From positions 1-36,218 of IMG/VR virus record IMGVR_UViG_3300021963_003902: a stretch of DNA of 36,218 nt. One strand, given 5' to 3'. This DNA comes from a virus. The stretch's first letter is position 1, and the number at the start of each line of letters is the position of its first letter. This document shows positions 1 to 7,692 of this stretch, in pieces. The notes beneath the pieces were generated by a model that was not told the DNA's origin, made no database searches, and saw only the letters and a list, made by a program, of their open reading frames with translations. Made by a program: the position numbers and the translations under genes.

Positions 1-1
1 A

Positions 2-403
2 CTTAACTCATCACTATGTGAGTATTTGGGTCTTAATGGGGCACAAATGGGTGGGTTTGGAAAAGAATATTATTGTGTTACTAAAAAACCAAACTATAAT
101 ATGGTAAGAGCAAATATAGAAAAATTTTTGTCTATAGCCTATGGTTCAAACGTGGTAATAATCCATAAGAAGATGATGAACAACGTCATGGTATCTGATA
201 TTAAGTCATCAGCTGCCGTTAAAGTATCAGGCCTTGATGATAAATCATACATTTATCCTGAAGCAGGCAAACGCAAATATGCTGCTATCAAATTTAACGC
301 TGACATCAATAAGCATAAATATATAGTTAATTTCCAATTCCGTGGAACCACAGCCACTGACACCGGGCCTAAATACATCAGGATCTTAATGGAAAGAGTG
401 TAA
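2..403 (+). CDS. Unrecognised phage protein, 5' end cut off by the window
   Basis: The frame is open from the first full codon at position 2 to the TAA at 401-403, so the window shows only the last 133 residues of a longer protein. A TTG at 26 could be read as a start, but no ribosome binding site precedes it and the frame has no stop upstream, so truncation is the better reading. The visible part is soluble, without membrane segments or cysteine clusters, and contains alternating beta-type stretches near the C-terminus. I do not recognise a family. It lies just upstream of the head-cargo genes, separated from them by a regulatory gap, so it probably ends a preceding virion operon. Confidence 0.55.
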   Translation, partial: LNSSLCEYLGLNGAQMGGFGKEYYCVTKKPNYNMVRANIEKFLSIAYGSNVVIIHKKMMNNVMVSDIKSSAAVKVSGLDDKSYIYPEAGKRKYAAIKFNADINKHKYIVNFQFRGTTATDTGPKYIRILMERV

Positions 404-435
404 CAAATTGTTACAATCCATTACAATCTCGTAAC
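400..435. promoter_or_regulatory. Operator-like palindrome and repeats before the head-cargo genes
   Basis: A perfect 7-bp inverted repeat with a single central base, GTAACAA-A-TTGTTAC, spans 400-414 and overlaps the preceding stop codon. TTACAATC then occurs twice exactly 10 bp apart (411-418 and 421-428), followed by GTAAC at 431-435. This one-helical-turn spacing directly upstream of a -10 box looks like a binding site for an activator or repressor. No protein can be named. Confidence 0.35.
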
Positions 436-462
436 ACCTTTAATTAGATAGTATGGTATAAT
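433..462 (+). promoter_or_regulatory. Promoter with consensus -10 but no usual -35
   Basis: TATAAT at 457-462 lies 17 nt before the ATG at 480. The stretch TTTAATTA ten bases upstream of the -10 is also found in the promoter at 16285-16314. The TGTAC -35 box seen in the other promoters of this window is missing here; the position holds AACACC. With the repeats immediately upstream, this suggests an activator-dependent promoter for the operon beginning at 480. Confidence 0.5.
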
Positions 463-479
463 AAGAATATAGAGAATTT

Positions 480-1088
480 ATGCTCAAATTTAAAGAATAC
501 ATAACAGAACAAAAAGAAGGCTATCTAAGCATATTTGACATAGATGACACCTTATTCCATACGACTGCCCAGATCATAATCCGTAAGTCTGGTAAGGCTA
601 TTAAGAAGCTGTCTTCAGCTGACTTTAACCATTATAAGTTAGGTCCTGGAGAGTCTGCAGACTTCTCAGAGTTTGAGGATGCAGATAAGTTTAATAAAGA
701 ATCAACACCTATCACAAAGATGTTTAATAAGGCTAAGGCACTCCTTGCTGATACCCATAAGCATCCAAATAATAAGGTCATCATAGTCACAGCAAGACCT
801 GACTCAGATAATAAAAACAAATTCTTAGCCACCTTTCGTAAATATGGCTTCCCTATAGATAACGTAAGGGTAGAAAGGGCTGGCAAGATATCAGCACTAT
901 CTGCTCCACAATCCAAAGCAATCATCATCCACAACTATCTACAAACCAAACAATTTAATAAAGTAAGGCTGTTCGATGATAGTATAAATAACCTAAAGGA
1001 GTTTCTCAAGTTAGAGAAACATTTTCCAGATGTTAAGTTTACAGCTTGGCATGCACATATAGATGGGTCAGTGAGACAAGTAAAATGA
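480..1088 (+). CDS. HAD-superfamily phosphatase with capsid-targeting-like N-terminus
   Basis: The 202-residue protein has HAD motif I DIDDTLF (nucleophile D20 and acid D22), motif II in VIIVTARP and the acidic motif IV LFDDS, so the catalytic set of a Mg-dependent phosphohydrolase is present. The domain resembles the 3'-phosphatase half of T4 polynucleotide kinase, but no kinase domain is attached and the substrate is unknown. The first ten residues, MLKFKEYITE, match position by position the T4 internal-head-protein targeting sequence (MKTYQEFIAE, from memory) and end in an I-x-E site of the prohead-protease type. The gene opens a tightly packed group whose members share this start. Possible role (inference): a phosphatase packed in the head and injected. 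HAD fold is near certain; cargo status is inferred. Confidence 0.8.
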   Translation: MLKFKEYITEQKEGYLSIFDIDDTLFHTTAQIIIRKSGKAIKKLSSADFNHYKLGPGESADFSEFEDADKFNKESTPITKMFNKAKALLADTHKHPNNKVIIVTARPDSDNKNKFLATFRKYGFPIDNVRVERAGKISALSAPQSKAIIIHNYLQTKQFNKVRLFDDSINNLKEFLKLEKHFPDVKFTAWHAHIDGSVRQVK

Positions 1089-2272
1089 TAGAATTTAAGC
1101 AATTCATAACAGAAGCCAAAGATGATGGCAAAGTAAAGCATATCCACCATCCTGAGGATAGACCATTAATTCATGGTAAGAAAGGGTTTGAACATGCTAT
1201 GGGTGTCTTACATCAAGCTTCTGAACATGTAGCTAAAGGTAAGAACGATTCAAACATGACGATGAAGTATGATGGCTCTCCAGCTATCGTGTTCGGTCAT
1301 GATCCAAAGACAAAGAAGTTTTTCGTAGCTTCTAAGTCTGCATTCAATAAAAACCCAAAGATCAACTATACACCTGAAGACATCGAACTAAATCATGGTC
1401 ATGCACCAGGTTTAGTAGAGAAACTTAAGGATGCATTAGCACACCTACCAAAGATATCACCAAAAGAAGGTGTATTCCAAGGTGATCTAATGTTTAGTGG
1501 TAAAGATGTGGTTCATAATCAAAACGGGTCAGCATCATTCACACCTAATACCATCACATACTCTGCACATGGTACAGAAGCACATGCGGTCAAGAAAGCT
1601 AAACTTGGTGTGGTCGTCCATACTCAATACAATGGCAGAAACCTTGCAGACATGAAAGCATCACCACAATTAACACATAAGTTTAAGACACATACTGACG
1701 TATGGAATAAGTCTGCAGTACACAATTCTAACATAACAAACTATGCACCAGCTGACCAACTTAAGTTTAACAAACATATGGAAGCTGCACAAAAGATCCA
1801 TACAGAAGGTGGTAAGCAGATGTATACTGCTACTGAACAGCATCAAGGTGAAGGTGGTCATCTAGCTACTTACATCAACCAAACAGTTCGTAACGTAGCA
1901 AAGCCTACCGCACAAGGATTACAGCAACATATCATGGATAAGTCTCAGATCGTTCAATCAAGACTTAAGACTGCTGATAAAGCCAAAGAGAAACAACAGT
2001 CAGCTCAAGCTGAAGTCAACTATATCCAAAAGAACCGAGAACACTATGACAACCTATTAAAGATGCATCAACACCTTGCTGCAGCAAAGAACGTATTAGT
2101 GCATACGCTTAACCAACATCCTGGAACCCTTAGTCATCATATAGATGGCAAAGAGACACATCCTGAAGGTTACGTAGTAACACATAAGAATGAACCTACA
2201 AAGTTAATAAACAGAGCAGAGTTCAGTAGAGCAAACCTAATGAAAGTGAGGAAACCAAATGTTAACGTTTAA
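1085..2272 (+). CDS. Ligase-like covalent nucleotidyltransferase (DUF6267-like), tagged N-terminus
   Basis: The start at 1085 is chosen because it gives MIEFKQFITE, the tag shared with neighbouring genes, and overlaps the previous stop as ATGA; an ATG 39 nt upstream would add 13 unrelated residues. The 395-residue product shows signatures of the DNA/RNA ligase nucleotidyltransferase fold: KYDG at 61-64 (motif I, K61 the expected AMP-accepting lysine), FQGDLMF at about 131-137 (motif III region), EGYVV at 361-365 (motif IV) and a following TKL (motif V). The Arg usual after KxDG is replaced by Ser-Pro. About 200 histidine- and lysine-rich residues separate motifs III and IV. Marine T4-like phages carry this family as DUF6267 (from memory). 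It may seal or adenylylate nucleic-acid ends; activity is unproven. Confidence 0.62.
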   Translation: MIEFKQFITEAKDDGKVKHIHHPEDRPLIHGKKGFEHAMGVLHQASEHVAKGKNDSNMTMKYDGSPAIVFGHDPKTKKFFVASKSAFNKNPKINYTPEDIELNHGHAPGLVEKLKDALAHLPKISPKEGVFQGDLMFSGKDVVHNQNGSASFTPNTITYSAHGTEAHAVKKAKLGVVVHTQYNGRNLADMKASPQLTHKFKTHTDVWNKSAVHNSNITNYAPADQLKFNKHMEAAQKIHTEGGKQMYTATEQHQGEGGHLATYINQTVRNVAKPTAQGLQQHIMDKSQIVQSRLKTADKAKEKQQSAQAEVNYIQKNREHYDNLLKMHQHLAAAKNVLVHTLNQHPGTLSHHIDGKETHPEGYVVTHKNEPTKLINRAEFSRANLMKVRKPNVNV

Positions 2273-2534
2273 AGAGTACTTAAAAGAAGACAAATACAAA
2301 TCAGAGACTGGTGGATTGACTCGTGCTGGTGTAGATAAGTATAACCGAGAGAATCCTGGAAGCAACTTAAAGATGGCTGTCACGACTCCTCCATCAAAGT
2401 TAGACCCTAAAGGTAAAGCTGCAGGAAGACGTAAGTCGTTCTGTGCCCGAATGGGTGGAGTTAAAGGCCCTATGAAGGACGAGAACGGTAAACCAACAAG
2501 AAAAGCATTAGCCTTAAGGAAATGGAATTGTTAA
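2259..2534 (+). CDS. DUF6321-like basic protein with tagged N-terminus
   Basis: The 91-residue basic protein begins MLTFKEYLKE, another copy of the shared head-targeting-like tag, with an L-x-E site at its end. The C-terminal half contains a GRRKSFCARMGG segment followed by KGPMKDENGKPT and ends ALRKWNC; this arrangement is recurrent in marine T4-like phages and is called DUF6321 there (from memory). No enzyme motif is visible. The charge and small size would suit a DNA- or RNA-associated internal head protein. It overlaps the upstream gene by 14 nt and the next gene by 7 nt, so translational coupling is likely. Confidence 0.68.
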   Translation: MLTFKEYLKEDKYKSETGGLTRAGVDKYNRENPGSNLKMAVTTPPSKLDPKGKAAGRRKSFCARMGGVKGPMKDENGKPTRKALALRKWNC

Positions 2535-3136
2535 ACTTTAAAGAATACATCACAGAAGACAAAGACCCACAGAAGCATCATGTGATGGCATTTGGTCGCA
2601 TGAACCCTCCAACTTCTGGTCATATGGCAGTAATTCATAAAGTTCATGATGTGGCTAAGAAACAAGGTGCAGACCACACTGTGGTGACTTCACATAGCCA
2701 TGATCCTAAGAAAAACCCATTGTCTCCTCAGCAAAAGAAGAAACACCTTAAACGATTTGCACCCGGTACAAACTTTAAGTCATCATCTGCAGAACATCCA
2801 ACTATCTTACATCACGCAGCTGAGCTACACAAGAAAGGTGTTACACACCTACATGTAGTGGTAGGATCTGATCGTAAGAAAGAGATGCATACACTATTAC
2901 ATAAGTATAACGATAAGAAGTCTGGTCACGGCCACTATAACTTTAAGAAGATAACTGTACACTCTGCAGGTCAAAGAGATCCTGATTCAGAGGGTGCAAG
3001 CGGAGTATCAGGCACTAAACAAAGAGAGCACGCACGTACTGGTAACTATGCGGCGTTCCGCAAGGGTGTACCGGAACATGTATCGCATGCACACGCTAAA
3101 GAATTGATGCACGACGTACAACATGGAAGCAAATAA
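2528..3136 (+). CDS. NMN-adenylyltransferase-like nucleotidyltransferase with tagged N-terminus
   Basis: I place the start at the TTG at 2528, not the ATG at 2522. AGGA at 2517-2520 is seven bases from the TTG but only one from the ATG, and the TTG gives MLNFKEYITE, identical in pattern to its neighbours. The product (202 residues) has FGRMNPPTSGH, the (H/T)xGH nucleotide-binding motif, and SGTKQREHA near residue 165, corresponding to the SSTxxR motif of NadM/NadR-type adenylyltransferases. Such enzymes join a nucleotide to a phosphorylated acceptor, for example NMN plus ATP to NAD. The acceptor here is unknown. Possible role (inference): an injected enzyme that repairs NAD pools or modifies nucleotides at the start of infection. 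Confidence 0.72.
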   Translation: MLNFKEYITEDKDPQKHHVMAFGRMNPPTSGHMAVIHKVHDVAKKQGADHTVVTSHSHDPKKNPLSPQQKKKHLKRFAPGTNFKSSSAEHPTILHHAAELHKKGVTHLHVVVGSDRKKEMHTLLHKYNDKKSGHGHYNFKKITVHSAGQRDPDSEGASGVSGTKQREHARTGNYAAFRKGVPEHVSHAHAKELMHDVQHGSK

Positions 3137-3138
3137 AA

Positions 3139-5622
3139 TTGACAGATTTAAATGAACTATTTAAGATCGTATCTGAAGGCAAAAAGCAATACGAAGAGAC
3201 TGATCCAACCGGTCAAAAGATCAAGCGTGTTAAAGAACATGTTAAGGAAGATCTAAGTTCATTATTCTCGCAATTAGTATCGCTCAAAGAAGATTTAGAA
3301 AAAGAATTAGTAGTAGAAGAAGCTAAGTTAGAACCACCAATCATAACTGAAGAGATACCATATCAACCAGTTATTCATACTCCAGAAGTAAGAGCAGCTC
3401 AAGTCGATGCAGATGTCGACAAGTATCTAACTGACAAATCATTCCAACAACCAAATCCAGATCTAGTATCTAAGAACATTGATGACATACGTAATAAGAT
3501 CAAGTTCTTAGAACAAGCTATTGGTCGTGTTGCTGCTGCGGGTCCAGGTGGTGGTGAAATAAATCTTAGATGGTTAGATGATGTTGATCGTTCTACTATT
3601 AACGATGGTTGGTACTTAAGATATAGTGAATCAAAGAAAAAATTTGAATTCGCAGAAGTGCAAGCCAGCGGCGGCAACGGTGCTACTGGAGCTACAGGAA
3701 TTCAAGGTCCGCAAGGTGCAACAGGTTTAACTGGAGCTACTGGAGCTGGATTAAATGGAGCGAGTGGTATACAAGGTGCATCAGGATCTACTGGACCTCA
3801 AGGACCGACTGGTGCTTCAGGTATTGCTGGAGCAAGCGGTTCACAAGGTCAAGATGGTGCAAGCGGAGCAGACTCAACAGTACCAGGTGCATCGGGAGTT
3901 AATGGTTTAGATGGAGCTACTGGCCCACAAGGAATTGATGGAGCATCAGGTATTCAGGGTGCAAGTGGAGTTCAAGGCACTAGCGGCGCCACAGGTACTC
4001 AAGGTGCAAGCGGTTCAACAGGATTAACAGGTGCTACAGGTTTACAAGGTGATAGATACCAAACGACTTCCACAACTACACAAACAATAGTAAATAACGG
4101 TCAACTAACTTTCTATACAACAGATCTTGGATTAGCATACTCAGCTCAGCAAACAGTAATCGTAGTAGAAGATGGAACAAACCACATGCACGGTACCGTT
4201 GTGTCGTACGACGGATTAACAGGTGAATTAGTATTAGATATCAATAGTAAACAAGGATCCGGAACATACTCATTCTGGACTATCAACCTTGATGGTGCAG
4301 TTGGAGCAGTCGGTGCCACTGGATTGGTTGGAGCAACTGGTGTACAAGGAGCTTCAGGTGTAGGAGCAACTGGTCCAACAGGTGCTACTGGTCCACAAGG
4401 ATCTCCGGGTTCTGGTGGAGCTATAGCAAACTATGGATCATTCTACGACTTATCTGATCAAGTTGCATTAGCAGAAAATACTGCTTATCCAATCCCATTA
4501 GGATATACTGCTGAAGCTATTGGAACATCTATCGTAGATGGAACTAAAGTTAAAGTTGACTATGATGGTGTATACAACGTACAGTTCTCTCTTCAACTAC
4601 ATAATAGAGGTGGAGCGGGATCTGGCACAGTTATACAAATATGGCTTAGAAAAAATGGAGTTGATGTTGTTGATAGTGCTACAAAGATTGATGTAGACAC
4701 AAACAGCCCGTGGCAAGTTCCAGCATGGAACTTCATGCTAACTTTAAATGCAAACGACTATGTACAATTAATGTGGTCGACTAACAATGTAAACATTGTC
4801 GTAGAAGCAAATACTGCGACATCACCAGCACCAGCTATCCCATCCACGATACTAACTATCCAACAAGTCATGTACACTCAAGTTGGTGCAACAGGTTATA
4901 CTGGTGCTACAGGATCTCAAGGTATACAGGGTGTAAGTGGCTCTACAGGGCCTCAAGGCGCTTCAGGAGCTACTGGTGTAGGAGCAACTGGTTTAACTGG
5001 TGCGACTGGTGTTCAAGGTGCATCTGGAACTATAGGAACTGATATAACTGTGGCTGGTAATGTATCAGGAAGTTATCTAATTTCAACTAATGCCAGTGGT
5101 GACGAAGGTGGAGAAATTAATCTAGCAAAACCACCTAATGCTACTTTAAGTGGCGGTGTAAATATTGATGCTTATCAAAATAAAATTAGAATCTTCGAAC
5201 AAGGTGGTTCTGCACGAGGTGTTAGCTTAGATTTAAGCAAAGCTCCAGCCGGCGTGGGCGGAGAGCTAGCATGGAAGGTTAGTGCGATAATTAATGCTGG
5301 CACGTTCGTAACAATGGACAATCTTAAAGTTACAGTTACTACCAGTGGAAACCGTGGATTAAGTGTAGCTGCAGTATCTGGTTCGTTTACTTGTCATATA
5401 TCTGGCTGGTATGCATACAGTGGTAGTAGTGGTAACCAGGCTGAAAATATCACATATACAACTACACCCAGCAATTCGGCATTTGGATGGAATTTTGCTC
5501 TTGCTGGCAATACTGCTCAGTATCATATTTTAGATAATACTAACAGTAGATTCTACCGTATTACTATGATGATTGGCGCATCATATAATAACAACTTTAT
5601 TTCGATTGAAAGGTTACTATGA
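3139..5622 (+). CDS. Collagen-like virion fibre protein
   Basis: The gene starts at TTG 3139 (no in-frame ATG fits) and encodes 827 residues. After about 180 residues of charged, coiled-coil-like sequence come three Gly-X-Y collagen segments (nucleotides about 3682-4053, 4294-4420 and 4885-5040), rich in GAT, GAS and GPQ triplets. Between the second and third lies a beta-rich domain of about 155 residues resembling a C1q/TNF jelly-roll, and a different beta-rich domain forms the C-terminus. This architecture fits a trimeric phage fibre whose rod is a collagen triple helix and whose globular parts bind the host surface. The N-terminal LNELFKIVSEGKKQ pattern recurs in marine T4-like structural proteins (from memory). 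It could be a tail or a capsid fibre. Confidence 0.75.
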   Translation: MTDLNELFKIVSEGKKQYEETDPTGQKIKRVKEHVKEDLSSLFSQLVSLKEDLEKELVVEEAKLEPPIITEEIPYQPVIHTPEVRAAQVDADVDKYLTDKSFQQPNPDLVSKNIDDIRNKIKFLEQAIGRVAAAGPGGGEINLRWLDDVDRSTINDGWYLRYSESKKKFEFAEVQASGGNGATGATGIQGPQGATGLTGATGAGLNGASGIQGASGSTGPQGPTGASGIAGASGSQGQDGASGADSTVPGASGVNGLDGATGPQGIDGASGIQGASGVQGTSGATGTQGASGSTGLTGATGLQGDRYQTTSTTTQTIVNNGQLTFYTTDLGLAYSAQQTVIVVEDGTNHMHGTVVSYDGLTGELVLDINSKQGSGTYSFWTINLDGAVGAVGATGLVGATGVQGASGVGATGPTGATGPQGSPGSGGAIANYGSFYDLSDQVALAENTAYPIPLGYTAEAIGTSIVDGTKVKVDYDGVYNVQFSLQLHNRGGAGSGTVIQIWLRKNGVDVVDSATKIDVDTNSPWQVPAWNFMLTLNANDYVQLMWSTNNVNIVVEANTATSPAPAIPSTILTIQQVMYTQVGATGYTGATGSQGIQGVSGSTGPQGASGATGVGATGLTGATGVQGASGTIGTDITVAGNVSGSYLISTNASGDEGGEINLAKPPNATLSGGVNIDAYQNKIRIFEQGGSARGVSLDLSKAPAGVGGELAWKVSAIINAGTFVTMDNLKVTVTTSGNRGLSVAAVSGSFTCHISGWYAYSGSSGNQAENITYTTTPSNSAFGWNFALAGNTAQYHILDNTNSRFYRITMMIGASYNNNFISIERLL
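3682..4053 (+). repeat. Collagen-like Gly-X-Y repeat segment 1
   Basis: About 120 residues of nearly uninterrupted Gly-X-Y triplets, dominated by GAT, GAS, GPQ and GIQ, encoded by recurring ggtgctact/ggagctact-type 9-mers. Two shorter segments of the same kind lie at about 4294-4420 and 4885-5040. Such DNA is prone to slippage and recombination, a plausible source of fibre length variation. Confidence 0.85.
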
Positions 5623-5969
5623 AACACCTAACACTTATAGCAGCATTACTTTTAACTGGTTGTAGCTTCATCATGCCAGTACCACATGATCCAGCAGAAG
5701 CGGCAAAGCTTATAGATATTAAACAGAAGATGGAAACCTTAACATGTGGAGCAACCAAAGACTTCCCAAGATGGCAGTCAACCGTTGATGACCTTAGATG
5801 GTTGAACATGTACACAGAATTTAGACAAGATCCACAAGCAAAGACTATTGAAGAACTATATTTCGCGACTCAAAAGGCAAGGGACGGCTCATCAGCTTAC
5901 TGTGAAGCTACTTTAAAACTACAAAAGACTCGTATCCAAGTGATCGAACGTGCATGGAAAGGAAGATAA
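5619..5969 (+). CDS. Small lipoprotein, possible outer spanin
   Basis: The 116-residue product begins MKHLTLIAALLLTGC, a signal peptide with a textbook lipobox (LTGC, acylated C15), so it should be a lipid-anchored envelope protein. Two further cysteines (in LTCG and AYCE) could form a periplasmic disulfide. It overlaps the end of the fibre gene by four bases with a good AAAGG ribosome site. Its size and lipid anchor would suit the outer-membrane partner of the spanin-like protein encoded at 14228, but the genes are not adjacent and no proline-rich Rz1 signature is seen. A lipoprotein for superinfection immunity is an alternative. Confidence 0.6.
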   Translation: MKHLTLIAALLLTGCSFIMPVPHDPAEAAKLIDIKQKMETLTCGATKDFPRWQSTVDDLRWLNMYTEFRQDPQAKTIEELYFATQKARDGSSAYCEATLKLQKTRIQVIERAWKGR

Positions 5970-5970
5970 C

Positions 5971-6207
5971 ATGTCAGTATTAAACGAATTAAAAGCATCA
6001 ATAGCAGAACCTGGAATCAAAGGTGCATTAGCACAACAATTATATGACATCACTGAGCAGTATAATGATGGTATCCTTACAGAAGCAGAGTTCAAGGACT
6101 TGGTCGAGCAAATAGCCGATGTCCAAGCTAATGACGAGCTTGCAGGAGATGAGGTAACTTCAAGATGGGTCGTAAATATTACAAAAGTGATTCTCTCGGC
6201 TGTATAA
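5971..6207 (+). CDS. Small acidic hypothetical protein
   Basis: Starting at ATG 5971 (GGAAG ribosome site just upstream; a start at 5950 would run through that site) the gene encodes 78 residues, mostly helical and acidic, with a hydrophobic C-terminal end (WVVNITKVILSAV). The segment ILTEAEFKDLVEQIADV looks like a short helical hairpin. No family is recognised. It follows the lipoprotein gene by one base and ends where a TATAAATA late-promoter box begins, so it closes this operon. Confidence 0.6.
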   Translation: MSVLNELKASIAEPGIKGALAQQLYDITEQYNDGILTEAEFKDLVEQIADVQANDELAGDEVTSRWVVNITKVILSAV

Positions 6208-6210
6208 ATA
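6203..6210 (+). promoter_or_regulatory. T4-type late promoter box
   Basis: TATAAATA, the exact T4 late -10 consensus, lies over the end of the preceding gene and 33 nt before the ATG at 6244. It sits in the only non-coding gap of this block. A small palindrome, TAACAGTTA, follows at 6215-6223. In T4 this element is read by a gp55/gp33-modified polymerase; whether this phage uses the same factors cannot be seen here. Confidence 0.55.
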
Positions 6211-6243
6211 ATAGTAACAGTTATATTTTATAGATGGAATAAC

Positions 6244-7692
6244 ATGAAGAATTATAGACAACTCATAAAGGGTTTGCCTTCTAAGACCGTCATCATGACA
6301 GTCGGAAGCTTTAACCCTCCTACCTCGGTCAACGAGATGGCATTCAAACTAGTGGATAAGCTAGTTGAATCCCATAATGCCGACCATATAATCTACGTAA
6401 CAGAAGACAAGGACAACTTACCTATCGACCGTAAGCTACACTTCCTTGAGCTCATGTTTGGGGCTATGAACTTTAAGCCATTGAACGAGTCAAACCTAAC
6501 TTCTGAACTTATTAGATTAAAGAGTAAGTATAAAGATGTCATCGTAGTATCTTCAGAAGATAAAGCCAAACTATACGAGTCATTACAAGTGGTTACTACA
6601 AGCAACGACTTAGACTATTCTAAGATCAAGTCATATGTAACAAAGGGCGACTTTGCCTCATTTAAGAAACAGATGCCTTCTACACTAAGAGAGCTGGATG
6701 CTCGTAGGCTAATGAACGAGATGAGACAAGTTACTGGCCTCGAGTTACTCAAAGAAGAAGTTAAGTTTACAGTCGATGCACTCAGAGAGAAGTATTTTAA
6801 GGGTCAGATCTATCATATAGGTGATATCGTTGAGTCTGCTGGACAACAATACGAGATCATGGATCGTGGTTCAAACTACCTTGTAGTGGTCAATAATACT
6901 GGCGACCTATCACGCAAATGGATAAAAGACGTAAAGTTAGTAGAAGCATGTTGGACTGGATATAAACAAGTTGGCACTAAGAAAAAAGGCAGCAGAACGG
7001 TCCCTAATTGTGTGCCAGAAGAAGTTAAAGAAGAGATTACAGAATTTAGTTATAAAGGCTATATACCTAAAAACCTTAACAGCGAGTTGGTAGAAGCGTT
7101 TAAGCTTGCAGCAATAAACTCTAAAGACCCTATAGCGATACTTAATGCTATCAAGACTACTGATACATACTTACAACTACATGGTAAGATTGGTGAAAAC
7201 CCAGACATCAATCAACTTAAGACATATAAAGACGCTCATATCAAAGCTACTGAAGCTTTACAAAAGATCGGTGTATACGATGCAGCTGAAGAGAAGCCTG
7301 ATACTAAGATAGCAAGAAACGTACTAACATATCAAGACTTCATGAAAGCTGGCAAAGAACATATGCCAGAAAATTCAGAGAAGTATGTAGGTGAACCTCA
7401 TACGACTCCAGGTCATACACTTGCTACACGACATCATCTACGTAGACAAAAGGTTGCGTATGTAAATGAACAAGCATCTGAAACAGACGGAGAAGTAGAA
7501 GGACAAGTGGTTACTAAGATTAAACCGCTACCGCTTGAACTAGCTCCACCACCTGATGAACCAGGTAAACAAAGAGGTAAAGGCAACAGCGCTTTCTTTG
7601 AGAAGAAGAATAAAAAAGTAGAGAAAGAAGCTCTCGACTACCTTGACTTAGATTCATGGTTAAGACAACAATCACCACAGGCGCATGGATAA
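6244..7692 (+). CDS. Adenylyltransferase-like virion protein with degenerate active site
   Basis: The 482-residue protein starts with a domain (about residues 1-165) related to the product of 2528: VGSFNPPTSVNEM matches FGRMNPPTSGHMA, but the motif's final His is gone (SVNE instead of SGHM), so catalysis is doubtful. The start MKNYRQLIKG resembles the shared head-targeting tag but lacks its terminal Glu. Residues 235-260 form an ACWTGYKQVGTKKK...VPNCVPEE module that recurs in the next large gene. The C-terminal half is charged, helical and histidine-containing. A TATAAATA box precedes the gene and it runs into the Dps gene with an 8-nt overlap. It is most likely a head-internal structural protein made from an old nucleotidyltransferase. 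Confidence 0.6.
   Translation: MKNYRQLIKGLPSKTVIMTVGSFNPPTSVNEMAFKLVDKLVESHNADHIIYVTEDKDNLPIDRKLHFLELMFGAMNFKPLNESNLTSELIRLKSKYKDVIVVSSEDKAKLYESLQVVTTSNDLDYSKIKSYVTKGDFASFKKQMPSTLRELDARRLMNEMRQVTGLELLKEEVKFTVDALREKYFKGQIYHIGDIVESAGQQYEIMDRGSNYLVVVNNTGDLSRKWIKDVKLVEACWTGYKQVGTKKKGSRTVPNCVPEEVKEEITEFSYKGYIPKNLNSELVEAFKLAAINSKDPIAILNAIKTTDTYLQLHGKIGENPDINQLKTYKDAHIKATEALQKIGVYDAAEEKPDTKIARNVLTYQDFMKAGKEHMPENSEKYVGEPHTTPGHTLATRHHLRRQKVAYVNEQASETDGEVEGQVVTKIKPLPLELAPPPDEPGKQRGKGNSAFFEKKNKKVEKEALDYLDLDSWLRQQSPQAHG

Noticed and set aside
632-934. Reverse-strand open frame over the HAD phosphatase gene (and many like it across the window)
   Set aside because: All reverse-strand frames lie inside well-supported forward genes, lack ribosome sites and encode low-complexity or hydrophobic sequence without family motifs. 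No stretch of the window shows a credible reverse-strand gene.
3682-5040. CRISPR or tandem-repeat array in the repetitive region
   Set aside because: The repetition follows the reading frame as Gly-X-Y codons with degenerate third bases; there are no uniform repeats with spacers. No CRISPR array was seen in the window.
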